From Phytophthora hibernalis (taxonomy: Eukaryota; Oomycota; Peronosporomycetes; Peronosporales; Peronosporaceae), in assembly GCA_012656075.1 (NCBI GenBank), contig JAAKBF010000039.1, positions 186,001 through 250,000 on the forward strand: a stretch of DNA of 64,000 nucleotides, written 5' to 3'. Made by a program: the position numbers and the translations under genes. Below the pieces are notes generated by a model that worked only from the letters and a program-made list of their open reading frames with translations, searched no databases and was not told the DNA's origin. The stretch's first letter is position 1, and the number at the start of each line of letters is the position of its first letter. Below, in pieces: positions 45,249 to 56,354 of the stretch.

Positions 45249-45746
45249 CTACAAGAAGCCGACGGTGTCGTTCAGTCCACTGCTGCTGCTATCCACTACA
45301 GTAGTCGCGTTGGCAGTGTTGTTGGCGGGGGCGAGGATCGCATCTTCGTTGCAGATATCGACGATACCGTTTAAAGGGTAGACGGAGAACTCCCAGAGCA
45401 TGAACGATGATATCTTGTTGTCGAGGTTGACGGAAGCAAATGCCATCTGGTTTGCAGGTGTCGATGTCGAGACATAGTGCGTGCCAGTACACCCTTCTCC
45501 ATCGTAGAAGACGAACCACGTCTCTTTAGGCGCATTTTTCCAAGAAGCCGACGACACTTTATTGTCGAAACAATCAACGATGTTGTAGCAGCGCTGAGAC
45601 GTCCCGAAATTGAACTTCTTGAAACTTTTGCGTTTGTTGTAGTGGTTGTCGTCAAACATCCACAAGTCGGTAGCTTTAATCTGCACGAATAACCAGACCA
45701 TCAGTAGAATCAGCGATGCAATGCAAGAGACTTTGATCGGCATCAT
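45249..45746 (-). CDS. Beta/gamma-crystallin-like secreted protein, copy G
   Basis: 165 aa, uninterrupted. The signal peptide ends near FVQIKA. The domain has RCYNIVDC, first site DNKVSS (FDNKVSSASW), WFVFYDGEGC and second site DNKISS (LDNKISSFMLW), both exact matches to the (N/D)(N/D)xx(S/T)S pattern. A C-terminal tail of about 25 residues is rich in Asn/Thr/Ser (PANNTANATT) with several N-glycosylation sequons. Confidence 0.75.
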   Translation of the reverse strand: MMPIKVSCIASLILLMVWLFVQIKATDLWMFDDNHYNKRKSFKKFNFGTSQRCYNIVDCFDNKVSSASWKNAPKETWFVFYDGEGCTGTHYVSTSTPANQMAFASVNLDNKISSFMLWEFSVYPLNGIVDICNEDAILAPANNTANATTVVDSSSSGLNDTVGFL

Positions 45747-46051
45747 TGTTCTCCTTCAGTATAAAATGCGAACTGAAGCAAGCTATGCCCATGATACAAA
45801 ATGTTATCAACGCTACGACCTTGACCATAAATTAGGAGCCGATTGAATTACATTTGGATCAAACTCGGGTCATCAAGGGTCTATTAATCAAACACAGAAT
45901 TTCTGGAGATAGTGCAAGGTTTTGGTATGACCCCAGGAAATGGCAGAGCAACAAGCCGCTGACAAAAATCCTGACAATGAAATAGAAGATGTCGGTGCAT
46001 ATCAAGTGAATCCCCTTAATATCTTGAAAAGAGTTGTATTTCATGTTAGAT

Positions 46052-46488
46052 TTAGTTTGTTCCCCACGCGCATGGCGAATCTTGGCCATTTGTAGCCTTC
46101 TGGCTGGTTTCCCAGACCATAAACGATGAGACAGCATCGTTGATCCCGTCCAGTGCGAAGTCCTTGGGATAGTCGCCTTCCTTGTCGTTAATGACCCCAT
46201 CCGTCGGCCAATCCCGACTGTCACCAGTGCACTCTTTACCTGTAAAAACGCGATGCGGGCCTGGCCGTTGAATATTCCTGTCGTTGGTAGACCCTCCCAC
46301 TTCACCGACGAAGCCTTGTCGTTAAAGTACCCGAGATTGTATCAGTGCTGGGTTTGTGTGACGCTCCACGGAAAGTCTGTGCCATGAAAATCTGCGTGCT
46401 GATAAAGCGTGACAACACCGTACCAAGCCGACACGGGCATACTGAGACAAAGCCCCATTCCGATAATGAATAAGGGAACGTGTTGCAT
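46052..46488 (-). pseudogene. Beta/gamma-crystallin-like copy H (dead)
   Basis: The start at 46488 reads MQHVPLFIIGMGLCLSM. The domain is AWYGVVTLYQHADFHGTDFP. TGA replaces the first Cys codon of the CYNL motif, then NDKASSVKWEGLP follows. A missing T in a T5 run (plus strand A run near 46241-46245) breaks IAF/TGKEC. The end DGINDAVSSFMVWETS and CAWGTN is intact in the other frame. Two independent lesions make this a real pseudogene. Confidence 0.8.
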
Positions 46489-46724
46489 TGCTGTCGAATG
46501 AGGAGCTCACAGGTAAATCAGAAAATGATCGTGCTGTAGACCGTATGCCGACATTTTGTTTTACTCCAGTGCTCGTGTATTTATTGTCGAAACTCAAGAT
46601 ATTTCAGGGATTGCACGAGCGCATACTACATAGAAACGATGGACTAACTTCCTTAATCCGTTGCTACTTGGTGATCCGAAATTCTCATACTACTCCCTAC
46701 TCCCTACGACTGTGTGCCAGGTAT

Positions 46725-47171
46725 TTAGGTTGTCGCCCACGAGCAAGGTGTTTCCTTGCCGTTGGTTAGCTTCTTGTTGTCTTCCCAAACCACAAACGAA
46801 GAAACCGCATCGTTGATGCCATCGAGCGTGAAGTCCTTCGGGTAATTCTCCTTCCCGTTGAGCACTCCATCCGTGGGCCAGTGTCGGTAATCTCCGGTGC
46901 AGTCTTTGCCCGTGAAGAAGGCGATACGCGACTTGCCGTCAAAACTTCCAGTTTCGGGTAGCCCTCCCCACTCCACCGACGATGCTTTGTGGTCGAAGCA
47001 AGATAGGTTGTAGCACAGGTGGGACTCCGTGATTCCCCACACAAATGCCGATCCTTTAAACTCCACATTTTCGTAGAACGTGACGGTGGCGTTCCACCCG
47101 GAAACAGAGTTGGCGAGGAATATCTTGATTAAAATGGTAACGATGCAAACCACCGTTGGAATGCGCATGAT
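46725..47171 (-). CDS. Beta/gamma-crystallin-like secreted protein, copy I
   Basis: 148 aa from the ATG at 47171 (MRIPTVVCIVTILIKIFLA), with an upstream in-frame start at 47189. The domain is GWNATVTFYENVEFKGSAF, CYNLSC, first site DHKASS, SRIAFFTGKDC, DYRHWPTDG and second site NDAVSS in DGINDAVSSFVVW, ending TPCSWATT. It is the best intact representative of the Trp-Pro-Thr-Asp subgroup (A, B, H, I). Four Cys suggest two disulfides. Confidence 0.8.
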   Translation of the reverse strand: MMRIPTVVCIVTILIKIFLANSVSGWNATVTFYENVEFKGSAFVWGITESHLCYNLSCFDHKASSVEWGGLPETGSFDGKSRIAFFTGKDCTGDYRHWPTDGVLNGKENYPKDFTLDGINDAVSSFVVWEDNKKLTNGKETPCSWATT

Positions 47172-47325
47172 TTGGGTGTCGAGAGTCAAGTGAGAGGCAG
47201 CTAGTGAGTGTTAGCGTGGGATGAGAACTGAGAATGGGACAGTAGCTCGGGCTAAGAATCAACTTCGGCAGCGAATACATCCGACCTCTTTGAGTGCTGG
47301 AATCATGTAGGGGAACTCAACTATA

Positions 47326-47882
47326 CTGGGAGGACAGCTTTAGCTGGCTGAACAGCCTAACCAATTTTATTGGTGGGGTCCCCAGGGTTTAATTGGCGAA
47401 TGTCGCCTGAGTCCATATGTCACCGATTGTGACTACGATCACACAAAATATTTTGTGGATCTTGTGGATGGTGGTGTTCCGAATGTTGTTGGGCGGAGAA
47501 GCTCCATCTACCTTGTTTGACAGTGCGCTATCTTCGTTAAACGAAGTCGCTTTGGTCCGAGTAGGTAAGATGTAGATTTGGAAGGGCGCCAAGGTTACGA
47601 TTCTCAGGACATGCTGTGCAAGCTATAATTGCGCATTCACCATTACCTGCTCGGGTTGTACCCGGTGTGAACGGGACGTTGTATTCATACATGGTGCTGC
47701 TAGGCTTCTCGGATGTGTTTGCAAACGCGGTTTCTCTGGCAAAGACAACACGATGCAAATGCACCGGTAGGGTAGCCTACCGCTTTGTGTGCCCCTACCT
47801 CCGGTAGGGGCACACGAAAATTAAAAATTCAATGAGGCGCAAGCTTAATTTAAAAAAGAATCTTAGTCAACTGTCCTCCCAG
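47326..47882. mobile_element. Possible small inverted-repeat element
   Basis: 12-bp perfect inverted repeats, CTGGGAGGACAG at 47326-47337 and CTGTCCTCCCAG at 47871-47882, enclose 557 bp. Inside are a perfect 13-bp hairpin (47787-47815) and a minus-strand stretch (SEKPSSTMYEYNVPFTPGT) that looks coding but is not recognised. No clear target duplication was found, so the call is tentative. Confidence 0.4.
47787..47815. repeat. Perfect 13-bp hairpin with 3-nt loop
   Basis: GTGTGCCCCTACC, TCC, GGTAGGGGCACAC. A second smaller inverted repeat (CGGTAGG...CCTACCG) lies just before it at about 47764-47782. Confidence 0.85.
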
Positions 47883-48021
47883 CCTAATGCTACGCCTCTA
47901 GTAGGGCTGGTATTTGGAAAATAATCATCACTACCAGCAGTGATTCTAAGCCAAAGTGTACGAGTGAAATTTCTAGGTACGTACTTCATCTTGATCACTA
48001 TCAGGCTTTCATACCGCTAGC

Positions 48022-48436
48022 TTACTTGCAAGGGCTCTCGATGCCGTGCTTTACTTTGTCGTCGTCGACCCAAATCATGAATGAAGAGACGTCGTTGTCC
48101 AATTTATCCATCGCGAAGTTGAGAGGATAGCTTTTGTCCTCGGTCGTCCACTCAAGATGATGACCCGTACATCCGGCGTTTTTGTAGAAAGCACGTGAGC
48201 TTTGCCGTTGAAATTCCCTTTTTGGGTAGCCCTTGCCACCTAGCTGACGAAATTTTGTCGTGGAAGCATGTCAGCTCGTAGCACTTTTGTGCGGTGTCGA
48301 TGAACCACGGGTAGCTCTGTCCGTTGAAGTGGGTCTTCTTGTACAGCATGACAACTCCCTCCCAAGCTTGAACTAGGGAAGTGGCCAGCGAGCAGGTGAT
48401 GCCTACAGCAACGAACAATGTCCGATTAAAACCCAT
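48022..48436 (-). pseudogene. Beta/gamma-crystallin-like copy J (two frameshifts)
   Basis: The start at 48436 reads MGFNRTLFVAVGITCSLAT. The domain is AWEGVVMLYKKTHFNGQSY, CYELTC and first site HDKISS. Missing single bases in a G run (LPKKG/NFNGK) and a T run (HVL/FYKNAGC) shift the frame twice. The remainder has second site DNDVSS (LDNDVSSFMIWVDDD) and ends ESPCK with TAA at 48022. Confidence 0.75.
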
Positions 48437-48985
48437 AGATGCCAAAATACGAGCGCTGGAATGTGTCGGTCTGAGAGTTTCCAAAAGTGAGCATGGAGAA
48501 GTAAGAGAATACCATCCTGGAATTGTTTGTCGTACTGTTCGTTCAAACGCTTTGAGTGGCAAGATACCTTACATTCATGGATACCCATCACGTTTATTTC
48601 ACACGAGCAAGCCTCGACTCTCAGGAATGTGTACATTCATTTGACATGTTGATTGTACTGCAGTGAAGTAGTATTTGTGTCTGCTAAAAGCCATCACCAA
48701 TACTAATACTACAGTTTTTCTTAGGATCTCTTGGTATCGCTGCCGAACGCCGAAACTGGCGAGCCGCATCCCGATATTTAGAGCGAGTTGCACAGCGAAC
48801 AACTAGTGCCTTCTCCGTTACTCTTGACCTCAACATGAGTGATTGTGCCAGCACTGATATACCGAAGCCTGACATGAAAAAATATTCGAAGCCATTATAT
48901 ACCAGGAAGGGCGCTTGCTGCCCATTGCGATTGCTAGTCATATCTCAAATTTCTCGTGCCATAGCATTCGACAACCCGCCCCACC
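48437..48985. other. Intergenic region between copies J and K
   Basis: Divergent promoters are expected here. No gene is recognised. Confidence 0.4.
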
Positions 48986-49504
48986 ATGTCACGCCGTCGT
49001 GCCTTAATTGCAGGGATCTTGTCTTTCTCAGTATTGTTTTGTGCTTGCGCTGCTGTCACTGACACCGCGAACACTTTCGACGGCACCATAAAGCTGTACT
49101 CCAGCACGTACTACAACGATCCACTACTGACTGTCAACTTCACGTTTCCGAACCAATGCTACAACGTCGACTGTACCGCCCTCGACAACAAGATTGAGTC
49201 CGCCAAGTGGGAAGGCCTGCCGACAACAGGAATTAAGGGCAAGGCTTACATTGTCTTTTACGAAGACTACGACTGCAAGGGAGATTCGACAACCATCACA
49301 CTCCCCAACTTTGGAGGCATTCGGGACTTCGACATCCAGAAAGTCAAAGGCAACATTTCGGCATTCAGGGTCAAGTCAGAGTCGGAAGAGATCGACAACG
49401 GATCCGCCTACATTTGTATGTGGACAGGTGCAAATGTAGTGGGAGGATCGGTGTCACAGGACGACTCCATCTCTATGGTGGTTGCGCGTTCGCCATCTAC
49501 TTAG
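48986..49504 (+). CDS. Beta/gamma-crystallin-like secreted protein, copy K
   Basis: 172 aa, uninterrupted. The signal peptide MSRRRALIAGILSFSVLFC leads to FDGTIKLYSSTYYNDPLLTV, CYNVDC, first site DNKIES, KAYIVFYEDYDC and a degraded second site KGNISA. A tail GANVVGGSVSQDDS matches the end of copy E. E and K form a subgroup with longer N-termini and no Trp-Pro-Thr-Asp segment. Confidence 0.75.
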   Translation: MSRRRALIAGILSFSVLFCACAAVTDTANTFDGTIKLYSSTYYNDPLLTVNFTFPNQCYNVDCTALDNKIESAKWEGLPTTGIKGKAYIVFYEDYDCKGDSTTITLPNFGGIRDFDIQKVKGNISAFRVKSESEEIDNGSAYICMWTGANVVGGSVSQDDSISMVVARSPST

Positions 49505-49535
49505 CTCGTTGATATGGTCGCTGTTTTATTAGTTT

Positions 49536-50195
49536 CTACTCGGATGGAGTGCCAGCTTTGCTGGTAAGTGATGAATATATCGTCCGAAAGTTATGTTCAG
49601 TTTTATTGTTCAAGCAATTGTTTTGCTTCCGTGGGGAATGACAGCAGCGAATGCAAAGTGCATGATTTGTATATCTTATCGAAATAACTATTCTGAAATG
49701 TCCGCTACGAGCTGGTAGTGATTTTGTAATCGCAGATACTTTGAACTCCATTTTCGGCCCTGTGTAGTACTCCAGGAACATGAAAGACGACGCCACATTA
49801 TTTATCCCTACAGCGCCAAAATCCGGAGTATGTTCGTATGATGTCGGCCATCCCTGGCTTACACCCGTGCAATCGATTCCCTGGTAAAACATGAGCAGCG
49901 AAGTTGTACCGCCCTTGAAGTAGGCTTTTAGTGGAAGCCCCTTCCACGAAGCCGAGGACACTTGGTCGTCGATATCACCGCAGGCAAGATTGAAGCATAA
50001 GTTCGCCGTGTTGAAAGTGAGCGTGATCAGTAACGACTCGTAGTTAACTTTCTTGTATAACTTTAGTTGCCCTGTCCAAGCCGAGGTGGATTCGTTTGCG
50101 GACGTCGCATCAATGATGTAACTTGTCCCGTTCGCGGTCTGAAGTAGCAGAGCCACTGTCACTACAAACCATACCCTTTGGAAGATCTTGCCCAT
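49536..50195 (-). CDS. Beta/gamma-crystallin-like secreted protein, copy L, long C-terminus
   Basis: 219 aa. The signal peptide MGKIFQRVWFVVTVALLLQT leads to AWTGQLKLYKKVNYESLLIT, CFNLAC, first site DDQVSS, SLLMFYQGIDC and second site NNVASS in GINNVASSFMFLEYY. The last 60 or so residues, after MEFKVSAITK, are basic and unlike the family. They may be a read-through tail after loss of the original stop. Confidence 0.75.
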   Translation of the reverse strand: MGKIFQRVWFVVTVALLLQTANGTSYIIDATSANESTSAWTGQLKLYKKVNYESLLITLTFNTANLCFNLACGDIDDQVSSASWKGLPLKAYFKGGTTSLLMFYQGIDCTGVSQGWPTSYEHTPDFGAVGINNVASSFMFLEYYTGPKMEFKVSAITKSLPARSGHFRIVISIRYTNHALCIRCCHSPRKQNNCLNNKTEHNFRTIYSSLTSKAGTPSE

Positions 50196-50511
50196 GGAGC
50201 TGTGTGCTTAATTTGTTAATGGGAAGATCTACCAGGTACTTTGTGAACTGCTTCGCGGTGTCGTAGTTCGATCCAGACAACATACAGGTGGTTGAAGAGC
50301 AAGAAGAAATCCTGTGGCAATCTGTGACCATCATAGGTCGCATGAAGTTGATCATGGTAAAATACACCACACAATCATGGTTGGTATCGGTCAGTGTATT
50401 TATTTTGTTTAGTAAGAGCTGCCACCCACTACCAAAGTACTTGAAGCTGATCAAGCCTGAGAATCGCCGACGCCAGTCATGGTTGAGGCTGTTGAGAGTT
50501 ACTGCCTCTTA
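50196..50511. other. Intergenic, nothing recognised
   Basis: 316 bp between copies L and M without a recognised feature. Confidence 0.4.
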
Positions 50512-50918
50512 TTAACACACACTGGTAACCCCGTTCTCAGTCTTTGTCGAGGTCTCGAGCACCATGAAAGAAGAAATCGCATCGTTGATCCCGTAGTCTG
50601 CAAATGAGTCCACTGCACCTGCCGAAGTCGAAAAGCTTTTACTGGTGCCAGAGCAGTCAGTGTCCACATAAAACACTATCTTGACACTGGATCCACCGCT
50701 ATACGTAGCCGTTGTCGGAAGACCCGACCACTTGACCGATGATATTGCGTCCTTGAAAGAACCGCAAGCCAGGTTGAAGCATCGATTTGACTTTTTGAAC
50801 TCAAACAGCGCAAGCAAGTGCCGACGGTTGGTGTCCCGGTACAGGTTGATGCCCCCGTGAACTCAGACGCCGCCGTACAAGCGAAAACCAGGGCAAGTGA
50901 GAGCAAGAAAAACATCAT
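50512..50918 (-). pseudogene. Beta/gamma-crystallin-like secreted protein, copy M (one frameshift)
   Basis: The start at 50918 reads MMFFLLSLALVFACTA. One G is missing from a G5 run (CCCCC near 50852-50856 on the plus strand), between SEFTG and GINLYRDTNRRH. The rest is open: CFNLACG, first site KDAISS, VKIVFYVDTDC and second site NDAISS in YGINDAISSFMVLET, ending SVC. A single homopolymer break could be a sequence error. Confidence 0.72.
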
Positions 50919-51129
50919 CGCGACTGGATTGGCGTTTCCCGAGCTGTTGCGTAGTTGATGAATTGGAGAGTGAGATGAGAGTAAGGCTGAATTCATTTAT
51001 TGAGTATTCGCGTCCGCATCCACACACGTAGGATTAACACTGTTTTCTGGTATTCTGAAAATATCGATCCTGTAAAAAATCATCGAAGCTAGACGCTGAT
51101 AAGCGAGAGTGGCCGAGTGTGTCAGAAAA

Positions 51130-51459
51130 TATGGATCACATATCACGACTGAAATGTATTGCATCGTCGATTCCATCCACTTCGAAGTTCGATGCAAAGC
51201 GGGTCCGGCACCAGGAGTGCATGTCGGCTGAACAACCGCTTGTGGTGTAGAAGGATTTGATGGAGTCCATCTTGGCTCCCTTCATCGGAAGTCCGCTGAT
51301 GTGATGACATTGTTCAGATCGCCGCATGCGAGATTGTAGCATCTGTCCGGAATAATGTTCTCAACTATCCGGAGTCTGTTCTGGAAATCCACGTCGGTAG
51401 AGATCCACGTAGGCATCTTGAGCTATGGCACGTAGCGTAGTGTTGACTAGGACAATCAG
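51130..51459 (-). pseudogene. Beta/gamma-crystallin-like copy N (decayed)
   Basis: Fragments in two frames: AYVDLYRDVDFQNRLRIVEN with CYNLACGD and first site NNVITS, then GLPMKGAKMDSIKSFYTTSGC and VDGIDDAI. No complete signal peptide or second site remains. It is related to copies P and Q, which share the YV(D/E)L(F/Y) start. Confidence 0.65.
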
Positions 51460-53833
51460 GAGATATATAATCTATAACATATTATGATGCATGTTCAGGG
51501 GTATGAAGCGGGCGGTTGTAGTCGAGGTTTTATACAACGACAGATTCGACCAATTAGTCGGGTACGCGATAGTATGTTTCAGTTGGTGGTCCGACTGCGT
51601 TGTGGAACGAGAAACTCGTACTATAGAACATGTAGTATTGTTTTGATGGAGGCAGAAGGTAGCGCCAATCATTACTCCACGATGCTGAAAAATCTCGACT
51701 GGCTGTGGAGTTCAGTTTTCTGTGTCAGAACTACCCTTGTTCTCTGTTTTTCTATCGTTACTGGACGAAAACCGAATGTTACATGTACAGCGAAGCTGGT
51801 ATCACCATGAGGAACACATTTCTGAGCTTTGATCTCGCGATCTACCATTAAAAACGCGATTTATTCATTGACCTCGAATGACGCAAGTTCTTCGTTTTCG
51901 TTTTTCAGTGAGGTACATTGATGTCACTTAGTTCTACTAACGACGTCTGATGTTTGCCCCTATGTCAAGCTCTAGCTTACACGGTCCAGACTTACGCCTC
52001 CTCGTCTCCTGCCGGCGGCCTGTACGGCAGTCGGCCATGGCAGTCTCTTGTGCCATGTCGTCCATTTTCTTCAGCCACGGTGACATATCTGTCTCCATGC
52101 TTTTGGTCACCATCGTCCAGTGAGCTGTGCTGGAGGACCCCCTCTAGCTGTTGCTGCACGCTTGTCCCTCTTTCCATCGCTAGTCGCGCAAGTACATCCA
52201 CCATAGTGTTGGTAGCGAGTGCGTGTGCCAGCCATGGATCGTCCGTCGTGTCGTTAGCCTTCGGCACTTCGGGTACGGATTATTTTCAAGCAAACAAAGG
52301 TTTATTTTCAAGCAAGTCCATTTCGTGGCGTCTTTTCAAGCAAATCGATGTGTAAGGAAGTGGGTTTTAAAGCACATGTGTATGTCAACAGACTTTCGCC
52401 TGGGTCGTATACGGGTCAAGTTGGGTGTTTGGGTCGGCATTTTGGGAGATGACGGACATCGGGGGCTCGTGAGCTCCTCGTTTGCACCGCTAATTTCGAT
52501 TCGCTCATGACGGTCAAGGCGTTGGTACAGTGTAAATATATAGCACCCCCGTGTTAGGGCAACTATTTCGGCTCACGCGCCGACCATGGCAGATCTTCGC
52601 TTCGGGGGTAAACAGCCTCTACCTGAGCCCAAAACTACTTAGCTTCCAGCATACAGTGCATTACTAAACGTTTCTAAATAAAATGAACATGTCTTACTCT
52701 GATGCTTGAATAACAGGCTCGATAAGCAGTTAAATTTGCTTGGCTTACTTCATTTGCTTGCAAAACCACCTCTGATCCCATTTGCTTGCGAACCATCCGC
52801 CATTTGCTCGGAAATAATATTTTCCCGGCGCTTTAGGTGGACTCCGTTGTCGATGTTGCGCCATCACTTGCTCGTTGTCGCCAATCACTTACAACGGCGC
52901 ATACCGTTTTCTTGCACACTCTGCCAGTCCTGTGAGGAGCCCAAGGATCGCACTTTGGACAGAGACCGGTGTCAATGTTGCAAGCTCTTCTTTAATGACG
53001 AAAACATGTTTCACGCTTGATGTATCACCGGCATTCTGCCCAATTTATTGACCGAGGACATACTCATTGCCCGCTTTTTTGTCTTCGCTTTGCTGCTCAG
53101 TGCATTTGCTGTAGTAATGGAAAGAGAGATAATGCTGTAGCGAGACACCAATTTCATAAACCCTTTTCTTGACATAAGCGGGGTTGACGCAGAGGTCCGC
53201 CAATTCAGTATGATATTGTATTGAACAGCCGTCATCTCAATAATAAAAATTGCAATTCCTGGTGAAGCAATAATAAATATTGCCGCAATTTATATTGTAT
53301 TGTTACATAAACGCGCCTTCCACTACTTCCTCTTCCTCTCGCACCAGGCGTTCGTGTCGGAATAATGACGCGGGTACTGTTGGTTTGATGCATACATCAT
53401 ATTTAGGGGTGGAAGGATCTTATTGCATCTGATATCTGATGCATGCATCTTAGTCAACAGAATTACCTTTTGTAAAGTTCACGTAAAAGCAAGCTAACGC
53501 TAGCCAAAATTTCCACTGACTTCCATATACTAACGTTATAACTACAACGCTTATGCCGGTAGTGCTAATCTACTACGTGCACTACATCTAAGCGCAATTC
53601 CGCTTTCAGGGGCACTGCTGCTCGAAGCGCAAAAGTTTGAGCTCGACATGGCTACATTCAATTTCCAGTTTCGACCCAACCAACGAAGTACATGTAGTAG
53701 GTGTTGCCCTCAAGCACGAGCTCCGCCAGGTCACATGACACCTGGGTGGTGTTTGCGGGGTTTAATCAAAACGCTTATCATATCTATTAACGGGCACACG
53801 ACTGCTGCAACCATCCGTGATCGCTATTTTTTA
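51460..53833. other. Repeat-rich, gene-poor region
   Basis: No convincing gene. Clusters of a short motif occur in opposite orientation: TTTTCAAGCAA three times at 52284-52341, and its complement TTTGCTTG/TTTGCTCG four or five times at 52736-52810. AT-rich low-complexity sequence lies at 53200-53310. Confidence 0.45.
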
Positions 53834-53934
53834 GGGAAAATTCCAAAGGGGGACTCGAATCGAAATACATTTTCGAAGAGGACTCGATAATTACGCTGTC
53901 TATAAAAGCTAGTTTTTACTACCGTAAGCCTCTT

Positions 53935-55010
53935 CCAATCTGCAGTGGATCCCCGACCGTTGCTGACATTGCTGGCGCTACTGAGCGTGCCCACCCCGGA
54001 CGTGTACGTGGCCGACGGGGTATCCGCCAAGATGAACGCGTCCACCTGCGAGATAACGTGGTCCTGGCCCGTGTACGCGCACGTCGCATGGCGCTCGTCC
54101 CCATCGCACGCCAAGTCGCGTCGGCATGAAGGAGACGCGCTTGTATATAATGGGCGTCCCTATGCTCTTCGTGCCCTGTCGCAGGGGTAGCTACAAGCAG
54201 GAACGCTCTCTGTCTCGCCACCTGTTGAACGAGAACGAGACGCTCTTCGACCTATTTGTGTTGGACTTTAAGGATGAGCCCACGCATCCCGTGGGCGGTA
54301 CGGGCGCTCAACGGTCTGAGATTCCTTCGCAATGGGGAATGACAAGAATTATGCGGTGCAGACGGGTGACTAGCCTGTTGGACGAAGTGCGCCAAGGCAT
54401 GTACCTGATGGAGTAGGCGCTGGGCGTGAAAAGGTTGGTTCATTCGGGCGTGCCCATCTCGATGCCCAACATGATGTACACGGTGCCGAACCGGTTCCTG
54501 AACTAAGGGCGTGCGGCGACCGCCACGACTGCTACCACCGACGGCTGCAAACCTTCGGCGACATGGTGCTGGCAGAGATGGTGCAACAATACAAGAAGGC
54601 GTGTGAGAAGCGCGACAAGTCGTTCTCGTCGGACACGTTGGAGCAGATGCGCATGACATCGATGCCGTTTTTCGCTAGTGGAATATCCCGCGCGCCGTCA
54701 AGTACCGTGAGATCAAGAAGATAACGGGTCTCAAGGGCACGGACGTGGTCGTTCAGGACAGCGTGTACGGCAAGATCAACGACCAGTTACACATGAGCTT
54801 GATCTTCACGCGTAACTCGGCCAACGACGAGAACAAGCTGTATGGTGAGTTCCGGATGAACGCGCATGGTGAAGATGTGGCTGCACCTGATCTTTGTCAA
54901 CGATAAGATATACCCGAAGGACGGCTGTACCAAGTCCTGCCGGTGTCTAGGACACGACTACTGGGAAAGATCGTGTTCACCACGGCGAACGCAGAGAAAC
55001 AAGACTAAGC
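53935..55010 (+). pseudogene. Unrecognised gene fragment carried in the MULE
   Basis: Codon-like plus-strand stretches in several frames include DVYVADGVSAKMNASTCEIT, TLFDLFVLDFKDEPTHP, VRQGMYLME, SGVPISMPNMMYTVPNRFLN and MKMWLHLIFVNDKIYPKDGC. GC content is higher than in the flanks. The product is not recognised. Its place inside the terminal repeats suggests a captured gene piece, although decay of the element's own second gene is possible. Confidence 0.45.
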
Positions 55011-55149
55011 CGTCATAATCGAAGTGTATACTTCGCCTAATTCTTCTTTGTGTATGTCAATCTCGGCCAGTACACGATGCCTTCCGTGTAGACTCACCAC
55101 ATTCACCACGCGAACGAATTCTCCGTTTACGGGGCCGACAGCCTGCCGT

Positions 55150-56072
55150 TGATAAAGTGCAGTTGTCAAGGTTTCATCTGCTCTTTTTCCGAGTCGTCCG
55201 GGAGCGCAATGGGACGCTGATTCTTCGCATGTTGAGCAACGGTGTAGCAGCTAGAAAACTATTGAAACACATCCTCCAGACCTCCGTTCGTCTGCATTTT
55301 GACAGCCAAGAGGTGGCGACACGGGATCCCTTGCTGTAACCAAGACACACATGATCATGATGGCGGAGATAATTTCACCTCTCTTGGCTTGTCCCCGTGA
55401 CCCAATCGACTGGTGTATGCAACTTCGTTCGAGCTGAACGAAACAGAGTACAGCGTCATCTGCTTAAGCTCACACTGCAGGATCCAAGGCGACCATCGCA
55501 CGAACAAAATGACCTTCTCCGTCACGCTGAATGTCGCTTAAAACGTCGTTGTTGCACTTCGCAAATGCTTCAAGATACCACGGCAGGTATTTGATAGACT
55601 GCTCGTCTTCTGAGAACACCTCACGAAGTACAATATCCTTCACTCTGTATAGCATGCTGGTACTGCATATCAACTTGGACGCTTCCTGCAGCTGCCCAGC
55701 CATCGCCGACGCAGAGACGCTGGCGTCAGCAACTACAGCAGACCGCAGCACTGACGATGCAGCTAGTTGATGAGCAGAGGGTTTCGCAGTCAACGTGCAG
55801 TTGATATGCTTGAGATAGGTTGTTTTCACGTGCCAGTTGTTCTGTTGATGTTTCCTCTTTGACACCGACAATTTTACGAACCAGGTACAAGACGCCCCAC
55901 TAGAACAGCGAATGTCTTTAAACGTACCACCTCTCTTGCTAACAACAACCCGCTTACCAAGCGCTAATGCGTAAGCTTTAATTGCAGCAACAGCGTCCTT
56001 TCCGGTTCTCCACCTCTGCTGACGCAGACCATCTAGCTCTGCATCGCCCGTATCGTCTTCACCGTCGGCCAT
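55150..56072 (-). pseudogene. MULE transposase (decayed)
   Basis: The start at 56072 reads MADGEDDTGDAELDGL. The N-terminal DNA-binding region has GKDAVAAIKAYALALGKRVV, CSSGASCTWF, WHVKTTYLKHINC and HQLAASSVLRSAV, the FAR1/MuDR-like zinc domain pattern. ALDPAV then hits a stop at 55470. Pieces of the MULE catalytic domain (THHDHVCL region) can be traced to about 55150 in other frames. It would catalyse transposition of the element; it is broken here. Confidence 0.75.
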
Positions 56073-56354
56073 TTTGATCTGGTGGTGGAGGCTGAAAACA
56101 GGATCACAGAGGCTCGGGTAATTATAAGAGGCTTACGGTAGTAAAAACTAGCTTTTATAGACAGCGTAATTATCGAGTCCCTCTTTGAAAATGTATTTCG
56201 ATTCGAGTCCCCCTTTGGAATTTTCCCATTTTTTAAAGTATTTATTGTCAATATTGTGGCAATATAATATTGTATTGGAATGGACGAACCCCAATAATAC
56301 ATATTTTAATTGGAAAACACAATTAATTATTGTATTGTTCGATTTAATTCCGAC

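Larger units (their letters stand above)
53834..56227. mobile_element. MULE-type transposon with long inverted repeats, 2.39 kb
   Basis: Inverted repeats of about 101 bp (53834-53934 and 56126-56227) start GGGAAAATTCCAAAGGGGGA. An 8-bp ATTTTTTA duplication flanks both sides (53826-53833 and 56228-56235), within the 8-11 bp usual for MULEs. Inside, the minus strand carries a decayed MULE transposase next to the right repeat, and the left 1.1 kb holds unrelated, broken coding-like sequence. Confidence 0.85.

Noticed and set aside
51954..52355. 133-codon open frame
   Set aside because: Low-complexity composition, no start context or domain; it overlaps an equally unconvincing frame on the other strand.
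53935..55010. An integrated large-DNA-virus gene
   Set aside because: Higher GC and unknown blocks suggested it, but no virus hallmark motif could be recognised. It is left as an unassigned fragment.
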